Shown here in pieces: positions 1 through 8,460 of a stretch of DNA of 64,000 nt. Position numbers and translations under genes: made by a program. Source of the stretch: CAZSSH01 sp964609825. GTDB taxonomy: Bacteria > Verrucomicrobiota > Lentisphaeria > Victivallales > Victivallaceae. Every line of letters starts with the position of its first letter. The stretch's first letter is position 1. Where the stretch lies: positions 558,001 to 622,000 of the forward strand of contig CAZSSH010000010.1 of NCBI GenBank assembly GCA_964609825.1, in the 5' to 3' direction. The notes beneath the pieces were generated by a model that had not been told where the DNA came from, did not search any database, and saw only the letters and a list, made by a program, of their open reading frames with translations.

Positions 1-2
1 AA

Positions 3-2129
3 GTCAAAAAATACCTCGTCGCCGGCAAAAACACCATTGCCATTTACATCAAAGCCGTGGAGGCCGAAGCGGCCAAAGTTGCCCAAAATCTGGTGATTGA
101 CGCTCCGATGAGCCCCTGCAGTTTGGTGTCCAACCTCAATTTGGTCCGCAAAGTGCACTGCCACGGCGGCTGGGACTGGGGTATCACGATGGCGATTTGC
201 GGCTGCTATGTCCCCCTCACCTTGCACGGTGTCAACCAAGCCCGCATTGATTATGTGTATACTTCGCAAAAACACGAAAAGAATCTGTGCACCGTCACCG
301 CCTTTGCTGAAGTTTATGCGATTGACAATTGCCGCAATGCAATCACGTTTGAGTTTAACGGCGAGAGCAAAACCGTCAACGCCAATTTAAAGGCCGGCAA
401 CAATGTGGTCAAGGCCGTATTTGAAGTCAAGAAGCCCAAGCTCTGGTGGCCCAACGGCTACGGCGAGCAGCCGCTCTACGCTCTCACCGTCGCCAACAGC
501 GACGAAAAAGTGACGAAACAAATCGGTTTGCGCACGATTGAGGTAATCAACCAAAAAGACGAGTACGGCATCTCCATGTATTTCCGGGTCAACGGCGAAG
601 ACATTTTTGCCAAGGGCGCCGACTGGATTCCGTGCGACGCGTTTGCCAACCGCCAGACCCCCGAGGCAATGGCCGACTTGATCGAGTCCTCCCGTTTGGC
701 CAATATGAATATGCTCCGGGTGTGGGGCGGCGGTCAGTACGAGTTTGACGCGTTTTACGAAATTTGCGACCAAAAAGGGATTATGATTTGGCAGGATATG
801 ATGTTCTCCTGCTCCTTGTATCCGTCGCACGAAGCTTTTATTGAGAGCGTGGTTGCCGAAACCGAGTTTCAGGTCAAACGTTTGCGTCATCATGCCTGTA
901 TCGCGATTTGGTGCGGCGACAATGAAGTCATCGGCGCAACCAAGTGGTACAACAAAGAAAAATCGACCCTCTATCTCATCAACTACGACCGGCTCAACCG
1001 GGAAATGTGGAAGACGATTGAGAAGTGCGACCCCGAGCGGATGTTTTGGCCGAGCTCGCCCTGCGGCGGCCCCAACAACTTCAATGACGGCTGGCACGAC
1101 GACTCCTGCGGCGACATGCACTACTGGGAAGTGTGGCACGGTGCCAAGGATTTCAACGCCTATTATGATGTCAAGCCGCGTTTCTGCTCCGAGTTCGGCT
1201 ACCAGTCTTTCCCGTCGCTGGAAACAGTCAAAACTTTTTGCCCGACCGAGGAGTTCAACGTATTTTCCCCGATCATGGATCACCACCAAAAATGTCACAA
1301 AGGCAATGCGCCGATCATCGGCATGTTCGGCAAATATTTCCGCATGCCCGAGTCGTTCGCCGACTTCTTGTACTTGAGCCAGACCCAGCAGGCGCTGGCG
1401 ATCAAAACCGGCGTCGAATTTTGGCGCACATTGAAACCGCGCTGCATGGGTACTTTGTTTTGGCAACTCAACGACAATTGGCCGGTGGCCTCTTGGGCGA
1501 GCATCGAGTATGGCGGCAAATGGAAACAATTGCAGTACCACTCCAAGCGCTTTTATGCGCCGGTGATGAGCACCATATTCCGCAACAGCGACAAAGAGCT
1601 TTGCTTGTACACGGTGAGCGATCTGCTGGACAAGTGCGCGGCCAAGGTCGAAGTTTCGCTCTATGATTTCAGCGGCAAACTCCTCAAAAAATTGGAATAC
1701 AAGAGCAACCTCAAGGCCAATGAGAGCAAGTGCATCCGCGTCTTTAAGGACGGCGACTTTGACAATGCCGACGAGAGCAAAGTTTTTGTCGATATCCAGA
1801 CCTCGGTGATTGCGGCAAGCGGCAAAACCTACACTCACGGCAACACTTATTTCTTTAAGCCCTTTAAGAGTTGCGACATTGAGACCTCCAAGGTCAAAGC
1901 CAAAGCCAAACAGGAAAACGGCAAATTTGTGGTCGAGCTCTCGACCGACAAACCGGCCTTTTTCGTTGTGCTGGACACTCCCGGTATCGCCGGTATTTTC
2001 TCGGATAACAGCTTCACACTGCTGCCGGGCAAAGTCTGCACGGTTGAATTCGCCCCCAAAGAGGCCACGACCTTAAAGGCGATCGAGCATGTGCTCGAAG
2101 TAAAAACATTGCGTGAAACCTATAATTAA
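3..2129 (+). CDS. GH2 beta-mannosidase (5' end outside window)
   Basis: The frame is open from base 3 and has no start here; the GTG at 57 is internal to the jelly-roll domain, so the gene begins upstream. Beta-mannosidases release terminal beta-1,4-mannose from manno-oligosaccharides. The sequence shows the family's GGWDWG block early, the acid/base Glu in WCGDNEV (codon at 924) and the nucleophile Glu in FCSEFGYQS (codon at 1191), then C-terminal beta-sandwich domains. No signal peptide can be judged because the N-terminus is missing. argC follows after 11 bases. GH2 membership is clear; mannosidase rather than another GH2 activity rests on the WDWG and SEFGYQS blocks. Confidence 0.9.
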   Translation, partial: VKKYLVAGKNTIAIYIKAVEAEAAKVAQNLVIDAPMSPCSLVSNLNLVRKVHCHGGWDWGITMAICGCYVPLTLHGVNQARIDYVYTSQKHEKNLCTVTAFAEVYAIDNCRNAITFEFNGESKTVNANLKAGNNVVKAVFEVKKPKLWWPNGYGEQPLYALTVANSDEKVTKQIGLRTIEVINQKDEYGISMYFRVNGEDIFAKGADWIPCDAFANRQTPEAMADLIESSRLANMNMLRVWGGGQYEFDAFYEICDQKGIMIWQDMMFSCSLYPSHEAFIESVVAETEFQVKRLRHHACIAIWCGDNEVIGATKWYNKEKSTLYLINYDRLNREMWKTIEKCDPERMFWPSSPCGGPNNFNDGWHDDSCGDMHYWEVWHGAKDFNAYYDVKPRFCSEFGYQSFPSLETVKTFCPTEEFNVFSPIMDHHQKCHKGNAPIIGMFGKYFRMPESFADFLYLSQTQQALAIKTGVEFWRTLKPRCMGTLFWQLNDNWPVASWASIEYGGKWKQLQYHSKRFYAPVMSTIFRNSDKELCLYTVSDLLDKCAAKVEVSLYDFSGKLLKKLEYKSNLKANESKCIRVFKDGDFDNADESKVFVDIQTSVIAASGKTYTHGNTYFFKPFKSCDIETSKVKAKAKQENGKFVVELSTDKPAFFVVLDTPGIAGIFSDNSFTLLPGKVCTVEFAPKEATTLKAIEHVLEVKTLRETYN

Positions 2130-2140
2130 GGATTTTTATC

Positions 2141-3169
2141 ATGAGTAAAATCAGAGTTGCGGTACTTGGCGCATCCGGTTACGCGGGCGAAGAGTTGCTC
2201 CGGATTTTGCTGCGGCACCGTCACGCCACCGTGACGGCGATTACCTCACGGAGCAGCGCGGGCAAAGACGTTTCGACGGTGTTTCCGCGCTTTACCAACA
2301 GCAAACTTACTTTTGTCATGCCTGACGCGGCCGAATTAGCCCAAAATTGCGACGTGGCGATTTTGGCGTTGCCGCACGGGACCGCGACCGAGTACGCGAT
2401 TCCGCTCTTGGAGTCGGGGGTCAAAGTCATTGACATCTCCGCCGACTTCCGGCTCAAGAGCACGGAAAAGTACAAAGAATATTACAAGGAGGAGCACCCC
2501 TCCCCCGCCTTGCTCGCCAAAGCCGTCTACGGATTGCCCGAGCGTTACCGCGAGCAACTTAAAAAGGCCGATTTGATCGCCTGCGCCGGGTGCTACCCGA
2601 CGAGCGTCATTTTGCCGACCTCGGTACTGCTGGCCGCCAAGCTGGTGAGCCCCAAAGGCATCGTGGTGGCGAGCTCTTCCGGGGTTTCCGGCGCCGGGCG
2701 CAAGGTCGATTTACCCTACATTTTTCCCGAATGCAACGAGAGTTTCCGCGCTTACGGCGTCGTCGGTCACCGGCATTTGCCGGAAATCGAGCAGGAAATG
2801 GCGTTCGCCGCCGGTGAAGCGGAGATCAAGATCAACTTTATTCCGCATTTGATCCCGATGAATCGCGGCATCAACTCGACCATCGTGATGGACGCCGCCC
2901 CCGGCTGTACCCTCGACAAAATCGCCGAAGCGTATCAAAAGGCTTACGGCAACGAGCAGTTTGTCCGCATCCTCCCCGCCGGACGGGCCGCCGACACCAA
3001 ATATGTCTTTATGACCAATACTTGCGAAATCGGGTTTTTCCTCGATGTGCGCACCAACAAAGTCATCGTGACCTCGGTGATCGACAATTTGACCAAGGGC
3101 GCCTCCGGTCAGGCGGTGCAATGTATGAATATCCGTTTCGGCATTGATGAGGCCGAAGGCTTGATTTAA
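2141..3169 (+). CDS. argC: N-acetyl-gamma-glutamyl-phosphate reductase
   Basis: NADPH-dependent reduction of N-acetylglutamyl-5-phosphate to the semialdehyde, third step of arginine synthesis, cytoplasmic. The 342-residue product has the N-terminal Rossmann motif GASGYAGEE, the catalytic Cys at residue 151 in ACAGCYPTS, the GVSGAGRK loop and the GHRHLPEIEQE segment with the catalytic His, all in the type 1 order and at the usual length. An AAGGA site lies 8 bases before the ATG. No other arg gene is within the window except argS, so the pathway is dispersed. Confidence 0.96.
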   Translation: MSKIRVAVLGASGYAGEELLRILLRHRHATVTAITSRSSAGKDVSTVFPRFTNSKLTFVMPDAAELAQNCDVAILALPHGTATEYAIPLLESGVKVIDISADFRLKSTEKYKEYYKEEHPSPALLAKAVYGLPERYREQLKKADLIACAGCYPTSVILPTSVLLAAKLVSPKGIVVASSSGVSGAGRKVDLPYIFPECNESFRAYGVVGHRHLPEIEQEMAFAAGEAEIKINFIPHLIPMNRGINSTIVMDAAPGCTLDKIAEAYQKAYGNEQFVRILPAGRAADTKYVFMTNTCEIGFFLDVRTNKVIVTSVIDNLTKGASGQAVQCMNIRFGIDEAEGLI

Positions 3170-3188
3170 CCTTATACAGGAAGTGGAA

Positions 3189-4586
3189 ATGGAAAAGTTT
3201 GATGTCTGTGTGATCGGCGCCGGTCCCGGCGGCTATGTGGCCGCCATCCGCGCAGGGCAAAACGGTTTAAAAACCGCGATTATCGAAAAAGCCAATCTGG
3301 GCGGCACCTGTCTCAACGTCGGCTGCATTCCGACCAAAACCTTGATTGCGGGGGCCGAAGTCTTGCATCAGGCCAAACACGCCGCCGATTTCGGCGTCAA
3401 AATCGAGGGCAGCGTCACTCCCGACTGGAGCGCTATGCTCAAACGCAAAGACGATGTCGTCTCCAAGCTCCGTACCGGCATCGGCGGGCTCCTCAAAGCC
3501 GCCGGGGTCACGGTATTGAACGGCAAGGCTGAATTTCTCGGCCGCCATCAAGTCGTGGTCGCGCAGGGTGCCGACACCGGCAAGGTGGTCGAGGCCGATA
3601 AATTCATCATCGCCACCGGCTCGGATCCGTTGATCCCCCGGTTTATCCCCGAGCATGAGCGCATCATCAGCTCGACCGAGCTTTTGAGCATCAAAAAATT
3701 GCCCAAGACGCTTTTGGTCCTCGGCGGCGGAGTGATCGGCTGCGAATTTGCCTGCCTCTTTGCCGAGCTGGGCGTCAAAGTTACCGTGGTCGAAATGCAA
3801 GGCTCGATTTTGCCGGGCATCGACGGCGAGTGCGCCAAAGTCCTGGCCAAATCAATGGCCGAGCAAGGCATTGAGATTTTGACCGGCGTACCTCTGTCTG
3901 ACATCAAGGCCGACGGCAAAAAAGTCACCGGCAAAGTCGGCGACAAAACCCTCTCGGGCGACTATCTCCTCGTCTCTATCGGCCGCAAACCGGTCACGGC
4001 TGACTTGAATCTGCCCGCCGCCGGTGTCAAGGTCAATGAGCGCGGCTTCATCGTCGTCGATGATAATTTCAAAACTTCCGCCGCCAACATTTACGCCATC
4101 GGCGACAGTGTCGGCCAGATCATGCTCGCTCACTGGGCCAGCGCCGCGGCCGGTCAGGCCGTCAACCACATTGTCAAAAAGAAGAGCAAATTTTTAGGTG
4201 AATTTACTCCCGGGTGCATCTTTACCCGGCCGGAAATCGGCTCTATTGGGTTAAGCGAAGAAGCCTGCAAAAAAGAGAACATCGACTACAGCGTCGGCAA
4301 GTTCCCGTTTGCGGCGCTGGGCAAGGCGATGGCGATCAACGAAACCGAGGGTTTGGTCAAAATCATCGTCCGCAAGGACAATGACCAAATCATCGGGGTC
4401 CACATCGTCGGACCGCATGCCACCGACTTGATTGCCGAAGCCACCCCGGCCATGCTGATGGAGATGACCGCCAAGGAGCTCGGTCACGGCATCCACGCGC
4501 ACCCGACGTTGGGCGAGGCGATGATGGAGGCGGCCCACGCCGTCCACGGCGAGTGCGCACATTTGCCGACCCGCAAAAAACGTTAA
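3189..4586 (+). CDS. lpdA: dihydrolipoyl dehydrogenase
   Basis: FAD flavoprotein that reoxidises protein-bound dihydrolipoamide with NAD+, the E3 of 2-oxoacid dehydrogenase and glycine cleavage complexes. Visible are the FAD motif GAGPGGYVA at the N-terminus, the redox pair Cys41/Cys46 in GGTCLNVGC, the NAD motif GGGVIGCEFA, the second FAD motif IYAIGDS and the C-terminal HPTLGEAMMEAAH with the active-site His/Glu. The ATG at 3189 is preferred to the in-frame GTG at 3183 because AGGAAG at 3178-3183 spaces correctly to the ATG and overlaps the GTG. Length is 465 residues, normal. No E1/E2 or gcv genes are adjacent, so the partner complex is unknown. Confidence 0.95.
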   Translation: MEKFDVCVIGAGPGGYVAAIRAGQNGLKTAIIEKANLGGTCLNVGCIPTKTLIAGAEVLHQAKHAADFGVKIEGSVTPDWSAMLKRKDDVVSKLRTGIGGLLKAAGVTVLNGKAEFLGRHQVVVAQGADTGKVVEADKFIIATGSDPLIPRFIPEHERIISSTELLSIKKLPKTLLVLGGGVIGCEFACLFAELGVKVTVVEMQGSILPGIDGECAKVLAKSMAEQGIEILTGVPLSDIKADGKKVTGKVGDKTLSGDYLLVSIGRKPVTADLNLPAAGVKVNERGFIVVDDNFKTSAANIYAIGDSVGQIMLAHWASAAAGQAVNHIVKKKSKFLGEFTPGCIFTRPEIGSIGLSEEACKKENIDYSVGKFPFAALGKAMAINETEGLVKIIVRKDNDQIIGVHIVGPHATDLIAEATPAMLMEMTAKELGHGIHAHPTLGEAMMEAAHAVHGECAHLPTRKKR

Positions 4587-4615
4587 TCATTTCCCCAAAA
4601 ACAGGATTTACCTTT

Positions 4616-5167
4616 ATGAAAAAATTATTGTTTGCCATTTTGTTGATGGTCTGTGCGACCGTGGTGTTTGCCGATGAAGCCGCCACCCGCAAAGCCGCCG
4701 AAGAACTGATGACCGTAACCCGCGTCAAATCCCAGTTGGAGAACACCTTTAAGATGATCTCCGAGATGACCCAAAAAAATCTCGCTCAAAACCTCAAGGG
4801 CGAAAACAAAGAGCTCTCCGACAAACAAAAAGCCGCGCTTGACCGCGTGATGAAAATCGTCGAAGACGAGATGAGTTATGACAAGCTCGCTCCCATTTTG
4901 ATCAATTGCTATGTCAAAGTCTATGACGAAAAAGAACTCAATGCGATGATCGAATTTTTCAAATCTCCGGTCGGCCAGACTTATCTGGACAAAGCTCCGG
5001 CATTGCAAAAAGAGTTGATGCAGTCGATGGGCGAAATCACCGCCAAAATGCAAAAGCGCGTCAAGGACGAAATCTCTCTGATGGCCGAGGAAGAAGTTGC
5101 CAAACCGGCGGCTGATGACAAAGCCGCGGCCAAACCGGCCGCCGATGATAAGGATAAAAGTAAATGA
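4616..5167 (+). CDS. secreted DUF2059 family protein
   Basis: Product of 183 residues starting with a clear signal peptide: two Lys, a hydrophobic core and a likely cleavage after VVFA. The middle part (EKELNAMIEFFKSPVGQ and following) matches the DUF2059 helical domain of periplasmic proteins; function is unknown. The tail is a low-complexity Ala/Lys/Asp repeat with the unit AKPAADD twice. The ATG at 4616 is chosen over an in-frame GTG at 4553 because it begins the signal peptide and follows an AGGA site. The stop overlaps the next ATG by 4 bases (ATGA), so translation is probably coupled. Confidence 0.85.
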   Translation: MKKLLFAILLMVCATVVFADEAATRKAAEELMTVTRVKSQLENTFKMISEMTQKNLAQNLKGENKELSDKQKAALDRVMKIVEDEMSYDKLAPILINCYVKVYDEKELNAMIEFFKSPVGQTYLDKAPALQKELMQSMGEITAKMQKRVKDEISLMAEEEVAKPAADDKAAAKPAADDKDKSK

Positions 5168-5631
5168 TTATCGATAAAGTCGCCGATTTCGGGCGCTATC
5201 AAAAAATCGCCCCCGCCGTCTGGGAAAAAGTCGGCGCTTTTTTGAGCGAGTGCACCGCCGCCACCGCCGACGGGCGTTATGAGCTGGTGGAGGGCAAGGT
5301 GTTTGCCCTGGTCCAAAGTTACGAGACCAAAACCATGGTCGAGGCCAAGATGGAGGATCACCAAAAATTTGCCGACATTCAAGTCGTGCTTGCCGGTGTT
5401 GAGTATATGCACACACAGGACCAGGCGCTCTCGCAAGTCAAGACGCCGTACAACCCCGAAAAGGACGCGGCGTTTTACCACTACAATGCCGGTGATGCAT
5501 CGGTATTTAAAGTGCCGGCCGGATGGTTCGCCGTCTTTTACCCGGGCGAGTGCCACATGCCGTCGGTCAACGAAGCCAAACAGACGGTCAAAAAGATCGT
5601 CTTTAAAATTGCGGGGGAGTATCTGGTTTAA
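5164..5631 (+). CDS. YhcH/YjgK/YiaL family protein
   Basis: 155-residue member of the YhcH/YjgK/YiaL cupin-like family, related to EbgC. Family features are the MEDHQKFADIQVVLAG segment (the HxxxxDIQ metal-site block), YEY-type central strands and the FYPGECHMPSV segment with the second His group near the C-terminus. Members are associated with sugar catabolism (for example sialic acid or sugar-acid operons) but the reaction is generally not established. It overlaps the preceding secreted protein gene by 4 bases and the following ATPase gene by 1 base. A glycan role would fit the nearby GH2 gene, but that is inference. Confidence 0.85.
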   Translation: MIIDKVADFGRYQKIAPAVWEKVGAFLSECTAATADGRYELVEGKVFALVQSYETKTMVEAKMEDHQKFADIQVVLAGVEYMHTQDQALSQVKTPYNPEKDAAFYHYNAGDASVFKVPAGWFAVFYPGECHMPSVNEAKQTVKKIVFKIAGEYLV

Positions 5632-6869
5632 TGTCATTGCCCGAAGCCGAAAAAATCGATGTCGTCTGGGAAACGGTGTTTGCCGCGGTTAATGACGACT
5701 TTTTGACACAGTTGCATGCCGTCGTCAAATCGCCGGCACCGGGTGACTGCAATCGATTTTTTCGTGCTTACGGCGCGAGACCGCTCGCTCAAACTCTGGG
5801 CGAAAAGATATTTGAGGAGTTTGTCGGCTACCGGATTTTGCCGGATCGTTTGCGCGACCCGGCAAAGTGGGACGACGATGTCCGTTTTTTACTTGAGCGT
5901 GTGCAAGTCATATTGCGCTCCTTGGTCATTGGCGAAACCATTGTCTCCGAGGTGATGCCCGCCGCCCGCATCTGGCTGACCGCATCCCTCCCCGCCGATT
6001 TACCCACCATTGCCGCTTGGGTGGCCGAGTCCGACCGCTTCGGGCTCTCCCGCAGTTTCCGCTATCTGGGCGGCAAATTCATCCCTTCGCGGTGTGATGC
6101 CGCCAAGGATATTGAGCGCTTTTACGGCTTTTGCAGCGCCCGCAACATGTTCCGCGACCAGCTCAACTTATTTATGGAGCGCAAGAGCAACGCGCCGTTG
6201 CTGATCACCAGTTTGCCCGGTTACGGCAAAACGAGTTTGACTGTTTCGTATGCGCTCGGCAACCCGGCGATCACCTTGATTTTGCCCGACCCGGACGCAT
6301 TGGAAAAAGATTTGGAGCCCTTGATGAAGCAATTGGGCGCGCGCTCCGACCGCAATTTCGTGGTATTCTTTGACGACATCGACCCGGATAAAATCGACTG
6401 GTATTATTTCCGGATGCATGTGGGCGGCGTGTTTCAAATCCCGGACAATGTTTTGCCGGTATTGGCCTCTAATTTTGAGTTCCCGGCCAACATCATTTCG
6501 CGCGGACGGCTGGTCAAATTCCCGGTGTTTGACGAAATAAGGTGCATGGAGATGGTCGAGGACTTTTTGGCCGACTTCGGCCTCAAACACGTCAACCGCA
6601 ACCTGATCAGTCTGATTGCCGCCGACTACACCGAGGAGTTCGGCCAAAAGAAATTCACCGAGCTCTCGCCGCGCAGTTTGACCCGCTATTTAAACATTTA
6701 CCACACCGACCGGATCAAGCGCAAAACCATCGTCGAAATCGCCATGGGCCCGATGATCACCCGGCCCGATCCGCAGCTCTTTTATGAGTTTAATATTGAA
6801 TTAATGCGTAATTTATACGGTCAAGCCTACATTGACCGGATATTAAAAGAAAAATTGGAAAGTCTTTAA
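5631..6869 (+). CDS. AAA-type ATPase, DUF815-like
   Basis: 412-residue cytoplasmic protein of unknown role. A helical N-terminal region of about 180 residues precedes a P-loop module: Walker A GYGKTS with Lys200, Walker B VVFFDDID about 45 residues later, then a sensor-1-like ASNFEFP and an AAA lid. The layout and the doubled Asp of Walker B recall DUF815 ATPases, which are themselves uncharacterised, but the similarity is at the motif level only. The start overlaps the stop of the YhcH-family gene (TAATG). No membrane segment or signal is visible. pgi follows after 17 bases. Confidence 0.7.
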   Translation: MSLPEAEKIDVVWETVFAAVNDDFLTQLHAVVKSPAPGDCNRFFRAYGARPLAQTLGEKIFEEFVGYRILPDRLRDPAKWDDDVRFLLERVQVILRSLVIGETIVSEVMPAARIWLTASLPADLPTIAAWVAESDRFGLSRSFRYLGGKFIPSRCDAAKDIERFYGFCSARNMFRDQLNLFMERKSNAPLLITSLPGYGKTSLTVSYALGNPAITLILPDPDALEKDLEPLMKQLGARSDRNFVVFFDDIDPDKIDWYYFRMHVGGVFQIPDNVLPVLASNFEFPANIISRGRLVKFPVFDEIRCMEMVEDFLADFGLKHVNRNLISLIAADYTEEFGQKKFTELSPRSLTRYLNIYHTDRIKRKTIVEIAMGPMITRPDPQLFYEFNIELMRNLYGQAYIDRILKEKLESL

Positions 6870-6886
6870 CCAAATAGAGGAAGATT

Positions 6887-8452
6887 ATGGAAAACTGGAT
6901 CGAGAGAAACCGCAAATACACACTGGTAAACCCGGAGAGTAATTTCTCCATCGCGTTTGCCGGGATGAAATTCACCGACGCCGATTTGCTTGGCCTCGCC
7001 CCATTGGTCGAGCGCGCCAACCGCGGCATCGCCCAAATCGAAGCGGGCGAGATCAAAAACCCGGACGAGAAGCGCAAAGTCACCCACTTTACCGATCGCC
7101 TGAGCTATGTTGGGAGCCCCATTTATCAGGAAGTCGAAGCCTTTGTCGAAGCCGTGCGTACCGGCAAAATCACCGGCGGCACCGGCAAAAAATTCAATGC
7201 GGTCGCGGTCAACGGCATCGGCGGCTCGGCCTTGGGCCCGCAACTCATGCAATTCGCCGTCAACGGCCCGTATTGGAACGAAAAAACCGACACCGCGCGC
7301 AACGGTTACCTCAAGCTTTACTTTTTGGACAACACCGACTCGGCTGAATTCGTCGATCTTTTGTCGGTGATGGACCCCGAAACCACCTTGCACTTGGTCA
7401 TATCCAAGTCGGGCGGCACCCAGGAAACCAAAAACAATATGATCGCGATGGAGAAATTTTACGCCGAAAAGGGTCTCAAATTTGCCAAGTTCGCCGCCGC
7501 CATCACTATGAAGGGGAGCGAGCTCGATCAATATTCGCGCGGCAACCATTGGCTGCAAGTTTTTGAAATGGCAGAATCCATCGGCGGTCGCACCAGCGAA
7601 ACCAGCGTTGTCGGCCACATGCCCGCCGCGCTGACCGGCGTTAAATTTGCCGACTTCATCGCCGGCGCCCGCCACATGGACCAGTGGACGCGCAACCGCG
7701 ATCTGTTGCAAAACCCGGCGATGATGCTCGCCGCGATGTGGTACATTGCCGGCAAAGGCAAGGGCAACCGCAACATGGTGATCGTTCCCTACTCCGACCG
7801 CTTGATCCTGATGTCACGCTATTTGCAGCAGCTGGTGATGGAGAGCATCGGCAAGGAGCTCGACTTGGACGGCAATGTCGTCAACCAGGGTCTCAACGTC
7901 TTCGGCAACAAGGGGGGGACCGACGCCCACGCCTTTATCCAGCAACTCAATGACGGCCGCGATGACTTCTTTGCGACCTTTATCGAGGAACTCAAAGACT
8001 CCGCCAAGCTTCCCATCTCCGGCGACTTGACGATGGGCAACTATCTCCACGGCTTTTTGGCCGGTCTCAGCGCCGCTTTGCTTGGCAAGGGTCGCCAGAT
8101 CATCACCATCAAAATCTCCGAAGTCAATGCCTTTAATTTGGGGATGCTGATTGCGCTTTATGAGCGCGCGGTGGCGATTTACGCCGAGTTTGTCAACATC
8201 AACGCCTTTCACCAGCCCGGCGTCCAGTCGTACAAGCTTGCAGCCAAAGGGATTTTGGATCTCCGCAAGGATTTGATCGCCAACGCTGGCGAAGTCAATC
8301 AGGCCACCGCGCTGGAAATCGCCAAAAAGATCGGACGCCCCCAAGACGCGGTCGAAATCGGCGACTTGCTCGACAAATCGTCCTTTAACTGCCCGATGGT
8401 TTCGCGCACGTTTGACGCCAAGCAAAACCTCTGGCTTTACAGCATCAAGTAA
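6887..8452 (+). CDS. pgi: glucose-6-phosphate isomerase
   Basis: Interconverts glucose-6-phosphate and fructose-6-phosphate. The 521-residue product carries the two SIS domains with GIGGSALGPQL, the phosphate-binding SKSGGTQET, and the C-terminal HQPGVQSYK block with the catalytic Lys. GAGGAAG lies just upstream of the ATG. The product ends with an ordinary helical tail. The next gene begins 8 bases downstream, so it is probably in the same transcript. Confidence 0.95.
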   Translation: MENWIERNRKYTLVNPESNFSIAFAGMKFTDADLLGLAPLVERANRGIAQIEAGEIKNPDEKRKVTHFTDRLSYVGSPIYQEVEAFVEAVRTGKITGGTGKKFNAVAVNGIGGSALGPQLMQFAVNGPYWNEKTDTARNGYLKLYFLDNTDSAEFVDLLSVMDPETTLHLVISKSGGTQETKNNMIAMEKFYAEKGLKFAKFAAAITMKGSELDQYSRGNHWLQVFEMAESIGGRTSETSVVGHMPAALTGVKFADFIAGARHMDQWTRNRDLLQNPAMMLAAMWYIAGKGKGNRNMVIVPYSDRLILMSRYLQQLVMESIGKELDLDGNVVNQGLNVFGNKGGTDAHAFIQQLNDGRDDFFATFIEELKDSAKLPISGDLTMGNYLHGFLAGLSAALLGKGRQIITIKISEVNAFNLGMLIALYERAVAIYAEFVNINAFHQPGVQSYKLAAKGILDLRKDLIANAGEVNQATALEIAKKIGRPQDAVEIGDLLDKSSFNCPMVSRTFDAKQNLWLYSIK

Positions 8453-8460
8453 GCATTACT

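Noticed and set aside
387..1838. Long frame antisense to the beta-mannosidase gene
   Set aside because: A shadow frame of a GC-biased gene; no SD or domain.
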